Assembly: GCF_000799715.1 (NCBI RefSeq)
Contig: NZ_JUHG01000018.1
Span: forward strand, 124,001-188,000
DNA: 64,000 bases
Direction: 5' to 3'
DNA from: Martinezella rhizogenes
Lineage (GTDB): Bacteria > Pseudomonadota > Alphaproteobacteria > Rhizobiales > Rhizobiaceae
This document shows, piece by piece, positions 40,724 through 48,972 of the stretch (positions are counted from its first letter, which is position 1; each line of letters starts with the position of its first letter). The notes under the pieces were generated by a model. That model ran no database searches, was not told the origin of the DNA, and was given only the letters and a program-made list of their open reading frames with translations. Position numbers and translations under genes: made by a program.

Positions 40724-41893
40724 TCAAAGGGAGGCGTAGATCGCATCGCGAAGGTCGATAGTGAACTGCCCCCACATGCCCTCAAGCGCCGTGTTGGTCA
40801 GCGCCACGACGGTCAACCCTTTCGCGGGGTCGACGAACCAGCTGTGACCGTAGACGCCGCCCCATTTTATCGTACCGACGGAGAACGGAACATCCGCCGC
40901 GACGGGGTTGATGACGACGGACCAGCCGTAGCCAAAGCCAAAGCCGGGTTGTAACGGCTGGAGATGCCCGTTCGCTTGGTCTGTCGTCATCGTCTTTACG
41001 GTGTTGGCCGACAATAGCGGAGCGCCGCCCTTACGTACGGTCTCCAGGATGGCGAGCACGTCATCGGCCGTTCCGGCCATGCCGGCGCCGCCGGAGTGGT
41101 AGGAGGTTGGGTCGAATATTCGGTCCGGCGCGAACCGAATGAAGCCGTCGAGTATGGGCGCCACGGCTTCGTCTCCCATCCGCTGCGGTTCCGGGGAGCC
41201 ATTCATATAGGGAGCGGCGAGGCGGCTCGGGTCGCGCACGGAAAAGGCGGTGTCGACAAGACCAAGCGGCCCAGTCACCAGCTCTGCAACCGCCTTGTCG
41301 AGGCTGCCGCCAGTTTCCTTTTCAATGATGCCGCCGAGCACATCCATCGCCAGTGAATATTGCCAGCCGTCTCCAGGGGCGAAGCGCAGCGGTGCGCTTG
41401 CGAGACGCCTCAGGTTTTCGGCAAGCGCGAGACCCGGTTCACCGAGCCCATCGGACACGCCGGCGCGGTGATAAGGGCCACCTTCTTCCTCGGCGAATGC
41501 GTAGCCCATTCCGGAGGTATGCGTCAGCAGGTGGCGGATGCGAATGACCGCTTCGGTCCCGTTCGGCAGGCGAGGCCGGAAATCCGGCAGCCATTTCGTT
41601 ATCGGATCGTCCAGGCCTATCCGGCCTTGTTCGATAAGCCGCATGGCGGCGATGGCGACGATCGGCTTCGTGATCGAGGCAAGGCGGAAGATAGTGTCTT
41701 CCCGCATCGCCGCATTGTTCTCCCGATCCGCCATACCGGCGGCGCGGCGATAGATCTGCTCGCCATTCCGTGAGATCAGAACCACCGCTCCGACCAGTCT
41801 CTTATCCGTCAAGGCAGCATCGATTGCGGCGTCGACACCGTCGGCAAGGGAGCCGAAGGACGGCCGCGAGGCGTTTTCAAGGGGAAGACTCAT
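40724..41893 (-). CDS. Serine hydrolase of the beta-lactamase (class C)/EstB esterase family
   Basis: 389 residues. The nucleophile motif is S-x-x-K in LASITKPIVAIAAM (about residue 73). The second motif is YSLAMDVLGGI, with Y-S-L rather than Y-x-N, as in EstB esterases. WGGVYGHSWFVDP stands for the third, replacing the KTG of true beta-lactamases. No signal peptide is visible, so cytoplasmic ester hydrolysis is more likely than antibiotic resistance. The ATG at 41893 is preferred; the longer frame is antisense to the divergent TetR gene, its likely regulator. Confidence 0.87.
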   Translation of the reverse strand: MSLPLENASRPSFGSLADGVDAAIDAALTDKRLVGAVVLISRNGEQIYRRAAGMADRENNAAMREDTIFRLASITKPIVAIAAMRLIEQGRIGLDDPITKWLPDFRPRLPNGTEAVIRIRHLLTHTSGMGYAFAEEEGGPYHRAGVSDGLGEPGLALAENLRRLASAPLRFAPGDGWQYSLAMDVLGGIIEKETGGSLDKAVAELVTGPLGLVDTAFSVRDPSRLAAPYMNGSPEPQRMGDEAVAPILDGFIRFAPDRIFDPTSYHSGGAGMAGTADDVLAILETVRKGGAPLLSANTVKTMTTDQANGHLQPLQPGFGFGYGWSVVINPVAADVPFSVGTIKWGGVYGHSWFVDPAKGLTVVALTNTALEGMWGQFTIDLRDAIYASL

Positions 41894-41913
41894 GGTAAGA
41901 AACCTTCTATAAT

Positions 41914-41971
41914 CACAATGACCATTCCTGAATAAACCAAGTCGCGAGATATTTCTAGAGTGACCATTGTG
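41914..41971. promoter_or_regulatory. Candidate TetR operator in the divergent EstB/TetR gap
   Basis: TGACCATT occurs at 41919-41926 and again at 41961-41968, 42 bp apart (four helical turns). The flanks form an inverted pair, CACAATG (41914-41920) and CATTGTG (41965-41971). The second copy covers the TetR start codon region, which suits autorepression. Confidence 0.4.
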
Positions 41972-42619
41972 AAAAATAGCGAAGAAACGAAAAATTCCTC
42001 TCCGAAGAAACGCGGACGCCCGCCGGCCTTCGATCGTGAGACGGTTCTTGCCGCCGCGCGCGATACGTTCTGGAAACATGGCTATGATGGCTCCTCCATC
42101 GCGGATCTGACCGCCGCAATGGGCATCACGCCGCAAAGCCTCTATGCGGCCTTCAGTTCGAAGGCGGAGCTCTATCGCGAGACGCTCGAGCAATATCGGC
42201 GCATGCCCCGGCCCGAGCCGGGCAATCCGTTTCAGGCGGCGGTGGATACGGTGAGCGCCTTCGAGCGCTTCTTCAGGAATTCCGCCGCGATCTTCACCGC
42301 TCCGGAACACCCGAAAGGCTGCATGATTTCGACGGCAGTGCTGAATTGCGCGGAGGAAAACGAGCCGATAGCCCATCATGTCGCGTCGATGCGCTTGCAG
42401 ACGCTGGATCTGTTTGCCACGCGGATTGAGCGCGGCATTGAAGAGGGCGATATGCGGCCGGATGCCGACGCGCGCTCGCTTGCCCGTTTTCTCGGGGCGA
42501 TCGTGCAGGGCATGTCCGTTCAGGCACGGGATGGTGCGACCGGGGATGAGCTGCTTGCCCTGATGGCTCACGCTATCAGCGAGCTTCAAAAGTATCGGTT
42601 GCCGCGTAACGGCCAATAG
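41960..42619 (+). CDS. TetR/AcrR family transcriptional regulator
   Basis: 219 residues from a GTG at 41960 (a second GTG at 41969 is possible). The N-terminal helix-turn-helix spans about residues 28-72 (VLAAARDTFWKHGYDGSSIADLTAAMGITPQSLYAAF). It is preceded by a basic KKRGRPPAF arm that would reach the minor groove. The C-terminal domain has one conserved cysteine in PKGCMISTAVL, a segment found in the AefR/NemR-like branch whose ligands are often electrophiles. It is divergent from the EstB-like hydrolase and probably represses it. Confidence 0.9.
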   Translation: MTIVKNSEETKNSSPKKRGRPPAFDRETVLAAARDTFWKHGYDGSSIADLTAAMGITPQSLYAAFSSKAELYRETLEQYRRMPRPEPGNPFQAAVDTVSAFERFFRNSAAIFTAPEHPKGCMISTAVLNCAEENEPIAHHVASMRLQTLDLFATRIERGIEEGDMRPDADARSLARFLGAIVQGMSVQARDGATGDELLALMAHAISELQKYRLPRNGQ

Positions 42620-42648
42620 AAAACCCGGCGACCGAAATCGCCGGGTTT
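42620..42648. terminator. Terminator after the TetR gene; second copy of the 29-nt direct repeat
   Basis: Identical over 29 nt to 40674-40702, immediately after the TetR stop codon. The following T run is only three residues on the plus strand but four on the minus strand, so it also serves the convergent gene that ends at 42674. Confidence 0.85.
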
Positions 42649-42673
42649 GATGATTTTCCTGCTGAAAGGCCGA

Positions 42674-43861
42674 TCAATCGTTGGACGAGACCTTGAGGCC
42701 GATAACGTTTGGGATCGACTGCGGAGCGCCCATGGCGGCGCCGATGATCATCGGCAGCGGCACCGGCTTGTCCGGGGATGCATTGATGGTCAGGCTCTTC
42801 GGATTGTCGAGATAGGCGGTGACGGCGGCGGAAACAGCATTTTGCAGTTCCGGAATGTTGAGCTGCGCCATCATGATCGGCGTCATCGCCTTCAGCGTGT
42901 CAGCCAGCTGCTTGCCGGTAACGCCCTGCTGCTTGCCGGCAAATTCCAGCGCGCGCGACGTGATCGAGGCGTCGTCGAAGCGGATCTGGGCGCTGTTGAA
43001 GGTGAGCTGCTGCAAAAGGCCGAGCATGGCGAGGCCGGCGGATTGCTGCGCGTCCTGCTGGTTCGGGTTGGAGCGGACGGTCTTCAGCGCTTCCTGCAGC
43101 GACTTGGCGAAGGCCGGCGTATAGCCGGAAAGGCTGAGCGCGATGTTGAGCTTGCCGACATCCTTGAAATCAAAGGAGTATTCGGTGATGTCGATTTTGC
43201 CCGGAGCAAGCTCCCAGCCGCCCTTCATGGCGATGGTACCATCCAGCTGCTTCAGGTTCAGCTGTTCGATGGCCAGCTTGCTTTGCGGATCGTTCACCGC
43301 GCTGAGATCCACGGCGACGCCGTTCACCTTGGCATCGAAGTCAACGCCGGAATTATCCGCACGCTTGGTCATCGTCGCGTCGGCGTTGGAAATTGCGAAT
43401 ACCTTCGTGCCGTCCTTGGTGACGGAAACCGCACCCGCATGGGCGCTCTTGTAGAAGAGCAGCGAGCCAAGATCACCTTTATCCGCATCGGCTGGAAGTT
43501 CGACGCCGTCCATCTTCAAGTCGGTGGCATTGATGGTGAGACCATCCTTTGTCGCGGCGACGTCGGGGAAACCGACCTCGTCGATGGTGTAGCCGCCGCC
43601 AGCTTCAGCGACACCCGTCATCGTGATGTCGCCGAGTTTGATGCCGTCGGGAGTGCCGGTCGCCTTGAAGCTTGCGCCCTTGAACGTCACCGTCGTGCCG
43701 CTGACGTCCACGCTGTCGGCAGCGAGAGACGCGCCTTGCGCGGAGTAGATATTGTTGATCTTTTTGAGGAGGTCGTTGCCGTCAAGCGCGAAGGCGGAGC
43801 TGGCGAAAGACAGGATGACGGCGCTGGACAGCATCAGCCGTGTTGTCCGATAGAAAGTCAT
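42674..43861 (-). CDS. Conserved exported protein of unknown function
   Basis: 395 residues. A signal peptide (MTFYRTTRLMLSSAVILSFASSAFA) leads a protein that is Asp/Ala/Ser-rich and beta-rich, with repeated short segments such as LAADSVDVSGTTVTFKG and ITMTGVAEAGGGYTIDEVG. These look like layered strands of a lipid- or envelope-associated repeat fold, a resemblance only. There is one proline-rich region near the end (PDKPVPLPM) and no enzymatic motif. I recall similar proteins only from rhizobia and relatives. It is a single gene, convergent with the TetR gene. Confidence 0.7.
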   Translation of the reverse strand: MTFYRTTRLMLSSAVILSFASSAFALDGNDLLKKINNIYSAQGASLAADSVDVSGTTVTFKGASFKATGTPDGIKLGDITMTGVAEAGGGYTIDEVGFPDVAATKDGLTINATDLKMDGVELPADADKGDLGSLLFYKSAHAGAVSVTKDGTKVFAISNADATMTKRADNSGVDFDAKVNGVAVDLSAVNDPQSKLAIEQLNLKQLDGTIAMKGGWELAPGKIDITEYSFDFKDVGKLNIALSLSGYTPAFAKSLQEALKTVRSNPNQQDAQQSAGLAMLGLLQQLTFNSAQIRFDDASITSRALEFAGKQQGVTGKQLADTLKAMTPIMMAQLNIPELQNAVSAAVTAYLDNPKSLTINASPDKPVPLPMIIGAAMGAPQSIPNVIGLKVSSND

Positions 43862-44089
43862 GGTGGCGTTTCCTCATTGAGCTGTTGTCGGCGGGCGTAC
43901 AGATTCTGCGTGTACCGCGGCGATATATATTCACCTTTGCCTGAAATTCCAATGACAATGGCGGCTACGAGTGCGGGCATGGGAGTTGTGTGCAACCTTA
44001 CGCCAGATTGTGCTTGAACTGAGGCGTCATCCACAAGTGCTTTCCACTGATTTCTTGCCGGGAATCGGCTTCTCCGCTAGTCAAGGGCC

Positions 44090-46348
44090 ATGGGAAAAAA
44101 TCTTCTACCGCCTGGTGGCGGCGACGACGACAGCATCGTTCCGGTCGACCTGAAGGCCGCGCTCGAAGAGCGCTATCTGGCCTATGCCTTGTCGACGATC
44201 ATGCACCGCGCTCTTCCGGATGTTCGTGACGGCCTGAAGCCGGTTCATCGCCGCATTGTCTACGCGATGAGCGAGATGGGCCTGCGGCCCAACTCGGCCT
44301 TCCGCAAATGCGCCAAGATCGTCGGCGAGGTGATGGGTAACTACCACCCGCACGGCGACCAGTCGATCTATGATGCGCTGGCCCGCCTGGCGCAGGATTT
44401 CTCGCAGCGCTACACGCTGGTCAACGGCCAGGGCAATTTCGGCAATATCGACGGCGATAGCCCGGCCGCGATGCGCTACACCGAATCCAAGATGACGGCG
44501 GTTTCCGAGCTGCTGCTCGAAGGCATCGACCAGGATGCCGTGGACTTCCGCGATACCTATGACGAGTCGAATTCCGAACCGACCGTCCTGCCCGGCGCCT
44601 TTCCGAACCTGCTCGCCAACGGCTCCTCCGGTATTGCCGTGGGCATGGCGACCTCGATCCCGTCGCACAACGCCCACGAGCTTTGCGACGCAGCATTGCA
44701 TCTGATCAAGGATCGCGATGCCACCGTCGAGAAACTGGTGGAACTTTACATTCCCGGCCCGGACTTTCCGACCGGCGGCATCATCATCGACGATCGCCAG
44801 AGCATCATCGAGGCTTACAAGACCGGCCGTGGCGGATTTCGCGTCCGCGCCAAATGGGAAATCGAGGATCTCGGTCGTGGTGGTTACCAGATCGTCGTCA
44901 CGGAAATCCCGTTCCAGGTGCAGAAGTCGCGGTTGATCGAGAAGATCGCCGAACTGCTTCTGGCGCGCAGGTTGCCGCTGCTCGAGGATATTCGCGATGA
45001 ATCCGCCGAGGACATCCGCGTCGTCCTGATCCCGAAGAGCCGCACCGTCGATGCGACGATCCTGATGGAATCGATGTTCAAGCTGTCGGAGCTGGAAAGC
45101 CGCTTCCCGCTCAACATGAACGTCCTCTCCATGGGCCGTATCCCGAAGGTCATGGCACTGAACGAGGTGCTGAAGGAGTGGCTCGACCATCGCCGCGAAG
45201 TCTTGCAGCGCCGCTCGCGCTTCCGGCTTGCGGCCATCGAGAAACGCCTGGAAATCCTCGGCGGCTTCCTGATCGCCTACCTCAACATCGACGAGGTGAT
45301 CGCCATCATCCGCGAGGAGGATGAGCCGAAGCCTGTGATGATGGAGCGGTTCGGGCTGACCGACAATCAGGTCGAAGCTATCCTCAACATGCGGCTGCGC
45401 TCCTTGCGCAAGCTCGAGGAGTTTGAAATCCGCAAGGAGTTCGACGGCCTCAGCAAGGAAAAGACCGATATCGAGGCATTGCTTGCCTCCGACGAAAAGC
45501 AGTGGCAGACGGTCGCCTGGGAAATCGGCGAGGTGAAGAAGAAGTTTGCCAAGGCGACCGAGATCGGCCGCCGCCGCACGCAATTCGCCGAAGCGCCAGA
45601 GGCTGATGATGCCGCGCTCCAGCAGGCGATGATCGAGAAGGAACCGATCACCGTCGTCGTGTCGGAAAAGGGCTGGATTCGTGCACTGAAGGGTCACATC
45701 TCCGAGACCGCGACGCTCACCTTCAAGGAAGGCGACGCGCTGAAGGTCGCGTTCCCGGCGCAGACGACGGACAAGATCCTGATCGTCACCACCGGCGGCA
45801 AGGCCTATACGCTCGGTGGCGACAAGCTGCCCGGCGGGCGCGGTCATGGCGAGCCGCTGCGCATCATGGTCGACATGGAAAACGACCAGGACGTGCTGAC
45901 CGCCTTCGTCCACGACCCGCAGCGCAAGCAACTCGTCGCTTCCACCGCCGGCAACGGCTTTATCGTGCTGGAAACGGAACTGGTCGCCAATACCCGCAAG
46001 GGCAAGCAGATCATGAACCTCACGACGCCGGACGAGACGAAGCTGCTCGTGCCTGTGTCCGGCGATCATGTTGCCGTCGTCGGCGAGAACCGCAAGCTGG
46101 TGGTTTTCCCATTGTCGCAGGTCCCGGAAATGTCGCGCGGCAAGGGCGTACGCCTGCAGCGCTACAAGGACGGCGGTGTCTCGGATATCAAGTGCTTCGC
46201 TATCGCTGATGGCCTGACCTGGGAAGACAGCGCCGGCCGCACCTTCACCAAGACGAAAGACGAGCTGGCCGAATGGCTCGGCGATCGTTCCGCCGCCGGC
46301 CGCGCGGTGCCGAAGGGCTTCCCCAGGACCGGCAAGTTTTCGGGGTGA
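44090..46348 (+). CDS. parC: DNA topoisomerase IV subunit A
   Basis: 752 residues. The N-terminal breakage-rejoining domain has ALPDVRDGLKPVHRRIVYAM, GNYHPHGDQSIYDAL and the catalytic tyrosine Tyr130 in AAMRYTE. A coiled-coil region (about 420-500) and a beta-pinwheel C-terminal domain follow, the latter shorter than in GyrA and without the GyrA box. It decatenates daughter chromosomes with ParE. At the quinolone-contact position the residue is Gln91 where E. coli ParC has Ser80, with Asp95 at the Glu84 position. Single gene with its own terminator. Confidence 0.95.
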   Translation: MGKNLLPPGGGDDDSIVPVDLKAALEERYLAYALSTIMHRALPDVRDGLKPVHRRIVYAMSEMGLRPNSAFRKCAKIVGEVMGNYHPHGDQSIYDALARLAQDFSQRYTLVNGQGNFGNIDGDSPAAMRYTESKMTAVSELLLEGIDQDAVDFRDTYDESNSEPTVLPGAFPNLLANGSSGIAVGMATSIPSHNAHELCDAALHLIKDRDATVEKLVELYIPGPDFPTGGIIIDDRQSIIEAYKTGRGGFRVRAKWEIEDLGRGGYQIVVTEIPFQVQKSRLIEKIAELLLARRLPLLEDIRDESAEDIRVVLIPKSRTVDATILMESMFKLSELESRFPLNMNVLSMGRIPKVMALNEVLKEWLDHRREVLQRRSRFRLAAIEKRLEILGGFLIAYLNIDEVIAIIREEDEPKPVMMERFGLTDNQVEAILNMRLRSLRKLEEFEIRKEFDGLSKEKTDIEALLASDEKQWQTVAWEIGEVKKKFAKATEIGRRRTQFAEAPEADDAALQQAMIEKEPITVVVSEKGWIRALKGHISETATLTFKEGDALKVAFPAQTTDKILIVTTGGKAYTLGGDKLPGGRGHGEPLRIMVDMENDQDVLTAFVHDPQRKQLVASTAGNGFIVLETELVANTRKGKQIMNLTTPDETKLLVPVSGDHVAVVGENRKLVVFPLSQVPEMSRGKGVRLQRYKDGGVSDIKCFAIADGLTWEDSAGRTFTKTKDELAEWLGDRSAAGRAVPKGFPRTGKFSG

Positions 46349-46369
46349 GGGACGGTCGGAATAGTTGAT

Positions 46370-46392
46370 GAAACGCCCCGTTGGGGCGTTTC
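46370..46392. terminator. Terminator after parC
   Basis: Perfect 10-bp stem GAAACGCCCC / GGGGCGTTTC with the loop GTT, between parC and the convergent toxin gene. Confidence 0.82.
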
Positions 46393-46450
46393 AGGCGACG
46401 AACGCCCTGAGCTCAAGCGAAGGGCCGGGTGTGTGTGGCAAGGGTAATCG

Positions 46451-46843
46451 TCAGTCGCTTAGCGGAACGGAGAAATCTCTGAGGAATTGGGTCGCGCCTG
46501 TCTCATCGATTTCTCCGGCTGCGACGCCCAACACGAGGGCGACAATCATTCCATCGTCCGTGTCGATCAGATAGCCGTTGATGTAGAGAAACGTAAAGGC
46601 CGCCAGATAGCCCGTTCTTTTATTTCCATCTGAAAAAGGATGGTTCCGAACGAGGCCATACAGGTAGGCCGCCGCAAGAGCGAATAGATCATTTTCGCCA
46701 TATGCGGCTTTGTTTAGTGGACGTGCGATAGCAGCTTCCAGCGCGTTTTCATCTTTGAGACCCGCTAATCCGCCATGCTCCGCAAGCTGTTCGTGATGCA
46801 TGATCTCGATCGCTTCGCGCGTCAGCCACTTGTATCCGCTCAT
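46451..46843 (-). CDS. Doc-type (Fic fold) toxin of a toxin-antitoxin pair
   Basis: 130 residues, the size of Doc toxins. The Fic/Doc active-site motif is HPFSDGNKRTGYLAA with His68, and the N-terminal TREAIEIMHHEQLAEHGG is the usual Doc start. Doc phosphorylates EF-Tu, while other Fic proteins add AMP. The motif here (D-G-N-K-R) is of the Doc kind with one Fic-like Gly. Its start overlaps the stop of the upstream antitoxin-like gene by 4 bp, the classic toxin-antitoxin arrangement. Confidence 0.9.
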   Translation of the reverse strand: MSGYKWLTREAIEIMHHEQLAEHGGLAGLKDENALEAAIARPLNKAAYGENDLFALAAAYLYGLVRNHPFSDGNKRTGYLAAFTFLYINGYLIDTDDGMIVALVLGVAAGEIDETGATQFLRDFSVPLSD

Positions 46844-47061
46844 TTTGCGAGTTCGCGCAGGGCGGCGCGATATTTTTGCATCCCGAGCCTTGCCGCCCGC
46901 AATTGTTCAGCAAGGTCAGCGCGCTCTGGAACCAGTTCGATAGTGCCATTCACTTCACGTATTTCCAGAGCATCGCCGCTTTTCAAGCCGAGTCTTTGAA
47001 GAACTTCCTTCGGAATGATCACGCCTTCGGAATTGCCGATCTTGCGGATGACGATGTTCAC
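46840..47061 (-). CDS. AbrB/MazE-type (SpoVT-AbrB) antitoxin
   Basis: 73 residues. The N-terminal swapped-hairpin DNA-binding domain is complete: IRKIGNSEGVIIPKEVLQRLGLKSGDALEI, then ELVPE. The C-terminal half is charged and helical, as expected of the toxin-neutralising tail. It should bind and neutralise the Doc-type toxin and repress the operon. Doc is more usually paired with Phd/YefM-type antitoxins, so this is a mixed pairing. The upstream 60-bp gap has the AT-rich stretch GTGTAATAACTAAGTTATAAC, where AACTAAGTT is a near-palindromic operator candidate. Confidence 0.88.
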   Translation of the reverse strand: MNIVIRKIGNSEGVIIPKEVLQRLGLKSGDALEIREVNGTIELVPERADLAEQLRAARLGMQKYRAALRELAK

Positions 47062-47121
47062 GCTCGATACTCCTTGTGTAATAACTAAGTTATAACACTA
47101 GAAAATCGCCGTCGCAACGCC

Positions 47122-48003
47122 TCACTCCGCCGCCACCGCTCGTGCCTTGACCCGCGCTTGCCACAGCGAATGCGCTGCAAGCGCCAGGATCAGCACTAGT
47201 CCGCCGGCAAGTGTCATGTTGCTCGGCGCTTCGGCGAAGATCAGCCAGACCCAGATCGGCGCGAGGATCGTTTCCAGCAGATAGAACATCGCCACTTCCG
47301 GCGCCGAGAGGAAGCGTGTGCCGGTCGCAAGACACCAGAAGGCGAGGGGCATGAGAACCCCGCCGTCAAGCAGGATCCAGCCGGGATGATCGATCGCAAT
47401 GCTTGCGGGAATGACGTGATAGAGGCCGACGGCGGCCGGAATGATGGCGGAGAGCAGCGAGGCGAAGCCCATGTCCCGCCGCGAGGCACGGCCGATCGTA
47501 ATGGCGCAGGCGATGGCGAAGGACGCGAAAATCGCGAGTGCGTCGCCGAGAAAATGGCCGCTCTCCATGCCATCTCGCACGATCAGGCTAACACCGAAGA
47601 TCATGGCGATCATGGTGACGATGGTGGAAAGGGCGGGGCGCTCTTTCAGGAAAATCCAGGAGAGGAGGGCGGCGAACATCGGGTTGAGGGCGATGATGAA
47701 GACGACATTGGCCGCCGTCGTGTAATAAATGGCAAGCACGAAGGCGATCGTCGTCAGGCCATAGAGCAGGGCGACGGGAAGTCCGGCCCAGCCCGGCAGG
47801 ACGCTGCGCAGGGAGCCGGTGAGCCGGCGGATGACGACAAGGGCGATAAGCGACACGATGACGGTCGCAAGGCTACGCGCCGACAGCACCGACCAGGCCT
47901 CACCGCTCGAAAGCCGGATCAACGGAATATCCACGGACAGCGCGAGGCCGCCGATCGTGCTCAGCAACAGGCCTTTCCGGTGATCGGAGAGATGGGAGAT
48001 CAT
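47122..48003 (-). CDS. DMT superfamily (EamA) transporter
   Basis: 293 residues with ten hydrophobic helices in two EamA repeats of five, the standard architecture. Family features are ALNPMFAALLSWIFLKERP at the end of repeat 1 and YLLETILAPIWVWLIFAEAP at the end of repeat 2. These inner-membrane proteins export metabolites such as amino acids or nucleotides. No substrate can be given. The start lies next to the stop of the aminoacyl-tRNA-protein transferase gene, with a 0-bp gap, so they share a transcript. Confidence 0.9.
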   Translation of the reverse strand: MISHLSDHRKGLLLSTIGGLALSVDIPLIRLSSGEAWSVLSARSLATVIVSLIALVVIRRLTGSLRSVLPGWAGLPVALLYGLTTIAFVLAIYYTTAANVVFIIALNPMFAALLSWIFLKERPALSTIVTMIAMIFGVSLIVRDGMESGHFLGDALAIFASFAIACAITIGRASRRDMGFASLLSAIIPAAVGLYHVIPASIAIDHPGWILLDGGVLMPLAFWCLATGTRFLSAPEVAMFYLLETILAPIWVWLIFAEAPSNMTLAGGLVLILALAAHSLWQARVKARAVAAE

Positions 48004-48780
48004 TCAGCGGGAGTGATCTTCGCCGGCATCCGCGGGATCGAAACGCTCCCAGCCGCGTGGCGTCAGATGTTCCTGCGGCTGGAACCGGGTCTTGTAGTCC
48101 ATCTTGCGCGAGCCCTTGACCCAATAGCCGAGATAGACGTGCGGCAGCCCGAGCGCCTTGGTTCGCCTGATATGATCGAGGATCATGAAAGTGCCGAGCG
48201 AGCGATCCTGTTGATCGGGATTGAAATAGGAATAGACCATCGAAAGCCCGTCGCTCATCACGTCGGTCAGGGCGGCTGCCAGCAGCTCGCCCTTCGGTCG
48301 TTGCTCCAGTCCCGAACCTTCCTCGCGCCGGCGATATTCGATGATGCGGGTGTTGACGTGGGTGTCCTCCACCATGATCGCATAATCGAGCACGGTCATG
48401 TCGGACATGCCGCCCTGCTGATGGCGATAATCGAGATAGCGGCGGAAGAGGGAGTATTGTTCGCTGGACGGCTGGGCCGGAAATTCGGTGGCGATGATAT
48501 CGCTGTTTGTCGACTGCACGCGTTTCATCGAGCGGCCGGGCTCGAACTCCTGGGCGAGAATGCGAACGGAAATGCAGGCGCGGCAGGCTTCGCAGGCGGG
48601 GCGGTAGGCAATGTTCTGCGAGCGGCGAAAACCGCCCTGGGTCAGGATATCATTCATCTCCGCCGCGCGCGGGCCGACGAGATGGGTGAAGACCTTGCGC
48701 TCCATCTCACGCGGCAGGTACGGGCAGGTTGCCGGTGCCGTCAGATAAAACTGCGGAGATGGCGTCGACTGCGTATTCAT
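48004..48780 (-). CDS. bpt: Aspartate/glutamate leucyltransferase (Bpt, arginyl-transferase-like)
   Basis: 258 residues. The N-terminal ATE domain has CPYLPREMERKVFTHL and the cysteine motif CEACRACISVRI. The C-terminal domain includes YLGYWVKGSRKMDYKTRFQP, diagnostic of the family. Bacterial Bpt adds leucine from Leu-tRNA to proteins with N-terminal Asp or Glu, marking them for ClpS/ClpAP degradation. It heads a two-gene transcript with the EamA permease, and its upstream gap carries the terminator of the RDD gene. Confidence 0.94.
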   Translation of the reverse strand: MNTQSTPSPQFYLTAPATCPYLPREMERKVFTHLVGPRAAEMNDILTQGGFRRSQNIAYRPACEACRACISVRILAQEFEPGRSMKRVQSTNSDIIATEFPAQPSSEQYSLFRRYLDYRHQQGGMSDMTVLDYAIMVEDTHVNTRIIEYRRREEGSGLEQRPKGELLAAALTDVMSDGLSMVYSYFNPDQQDRSLGTFMILDHIRRTKALGLPHVYLGYWVKGSRKMDYKTRFQPQEHLTPRGWERFDPADAGEDHSR

Positions 48781-48923
48781 CTGCCGCTGGTTGACCTTTC
48801 ATTCAGCATTCGACATCGCACAAGCATGGCTCAAGTTTGGAAAACGTCAACCATGTCCTTCGTGTGAGGTCACAGTTTCCTGCCCTATTTTGATGCAAAA
48901 TGCCTTTCCATGCACAATAAACA

Positions 48924-48939
48924 GCCCGGATAACCGGGC
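48924..48939 (-). terminator. Intrinsic terminator of the RDD gene
   Basis: GCCCGG / CCGGGC stem with an ATAA loop, 34 nt beyond the RDD stop on the minus strand and followed there by TGTTTATTG. The stem is short but GC-only. Confidence 0.65.
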
Positions 48940-48972
48940 CGCGAGGATATTTGAGGTAAATATCGTCCTGTT

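Noticed and set aside
40724..41893. Antibiotic-resistance class C beta-lactamase
   Set aside because: No export signal, Y-S-L in place of Y-x-N, and no KTG motif; an EstB-type esterase is the better reading.
41894..42616. N-terminal extension of the EstB-like hydrolase to 630 residues
   Set aside because: It is antisense to the TetR gene and has no homology; the hydrolase family start is at 41893.
44105..46069. 654-residue minus-strand open frame under parC
   Set aside because: Antisense shadow of a clearly conserved gene, with no recognisable motif.
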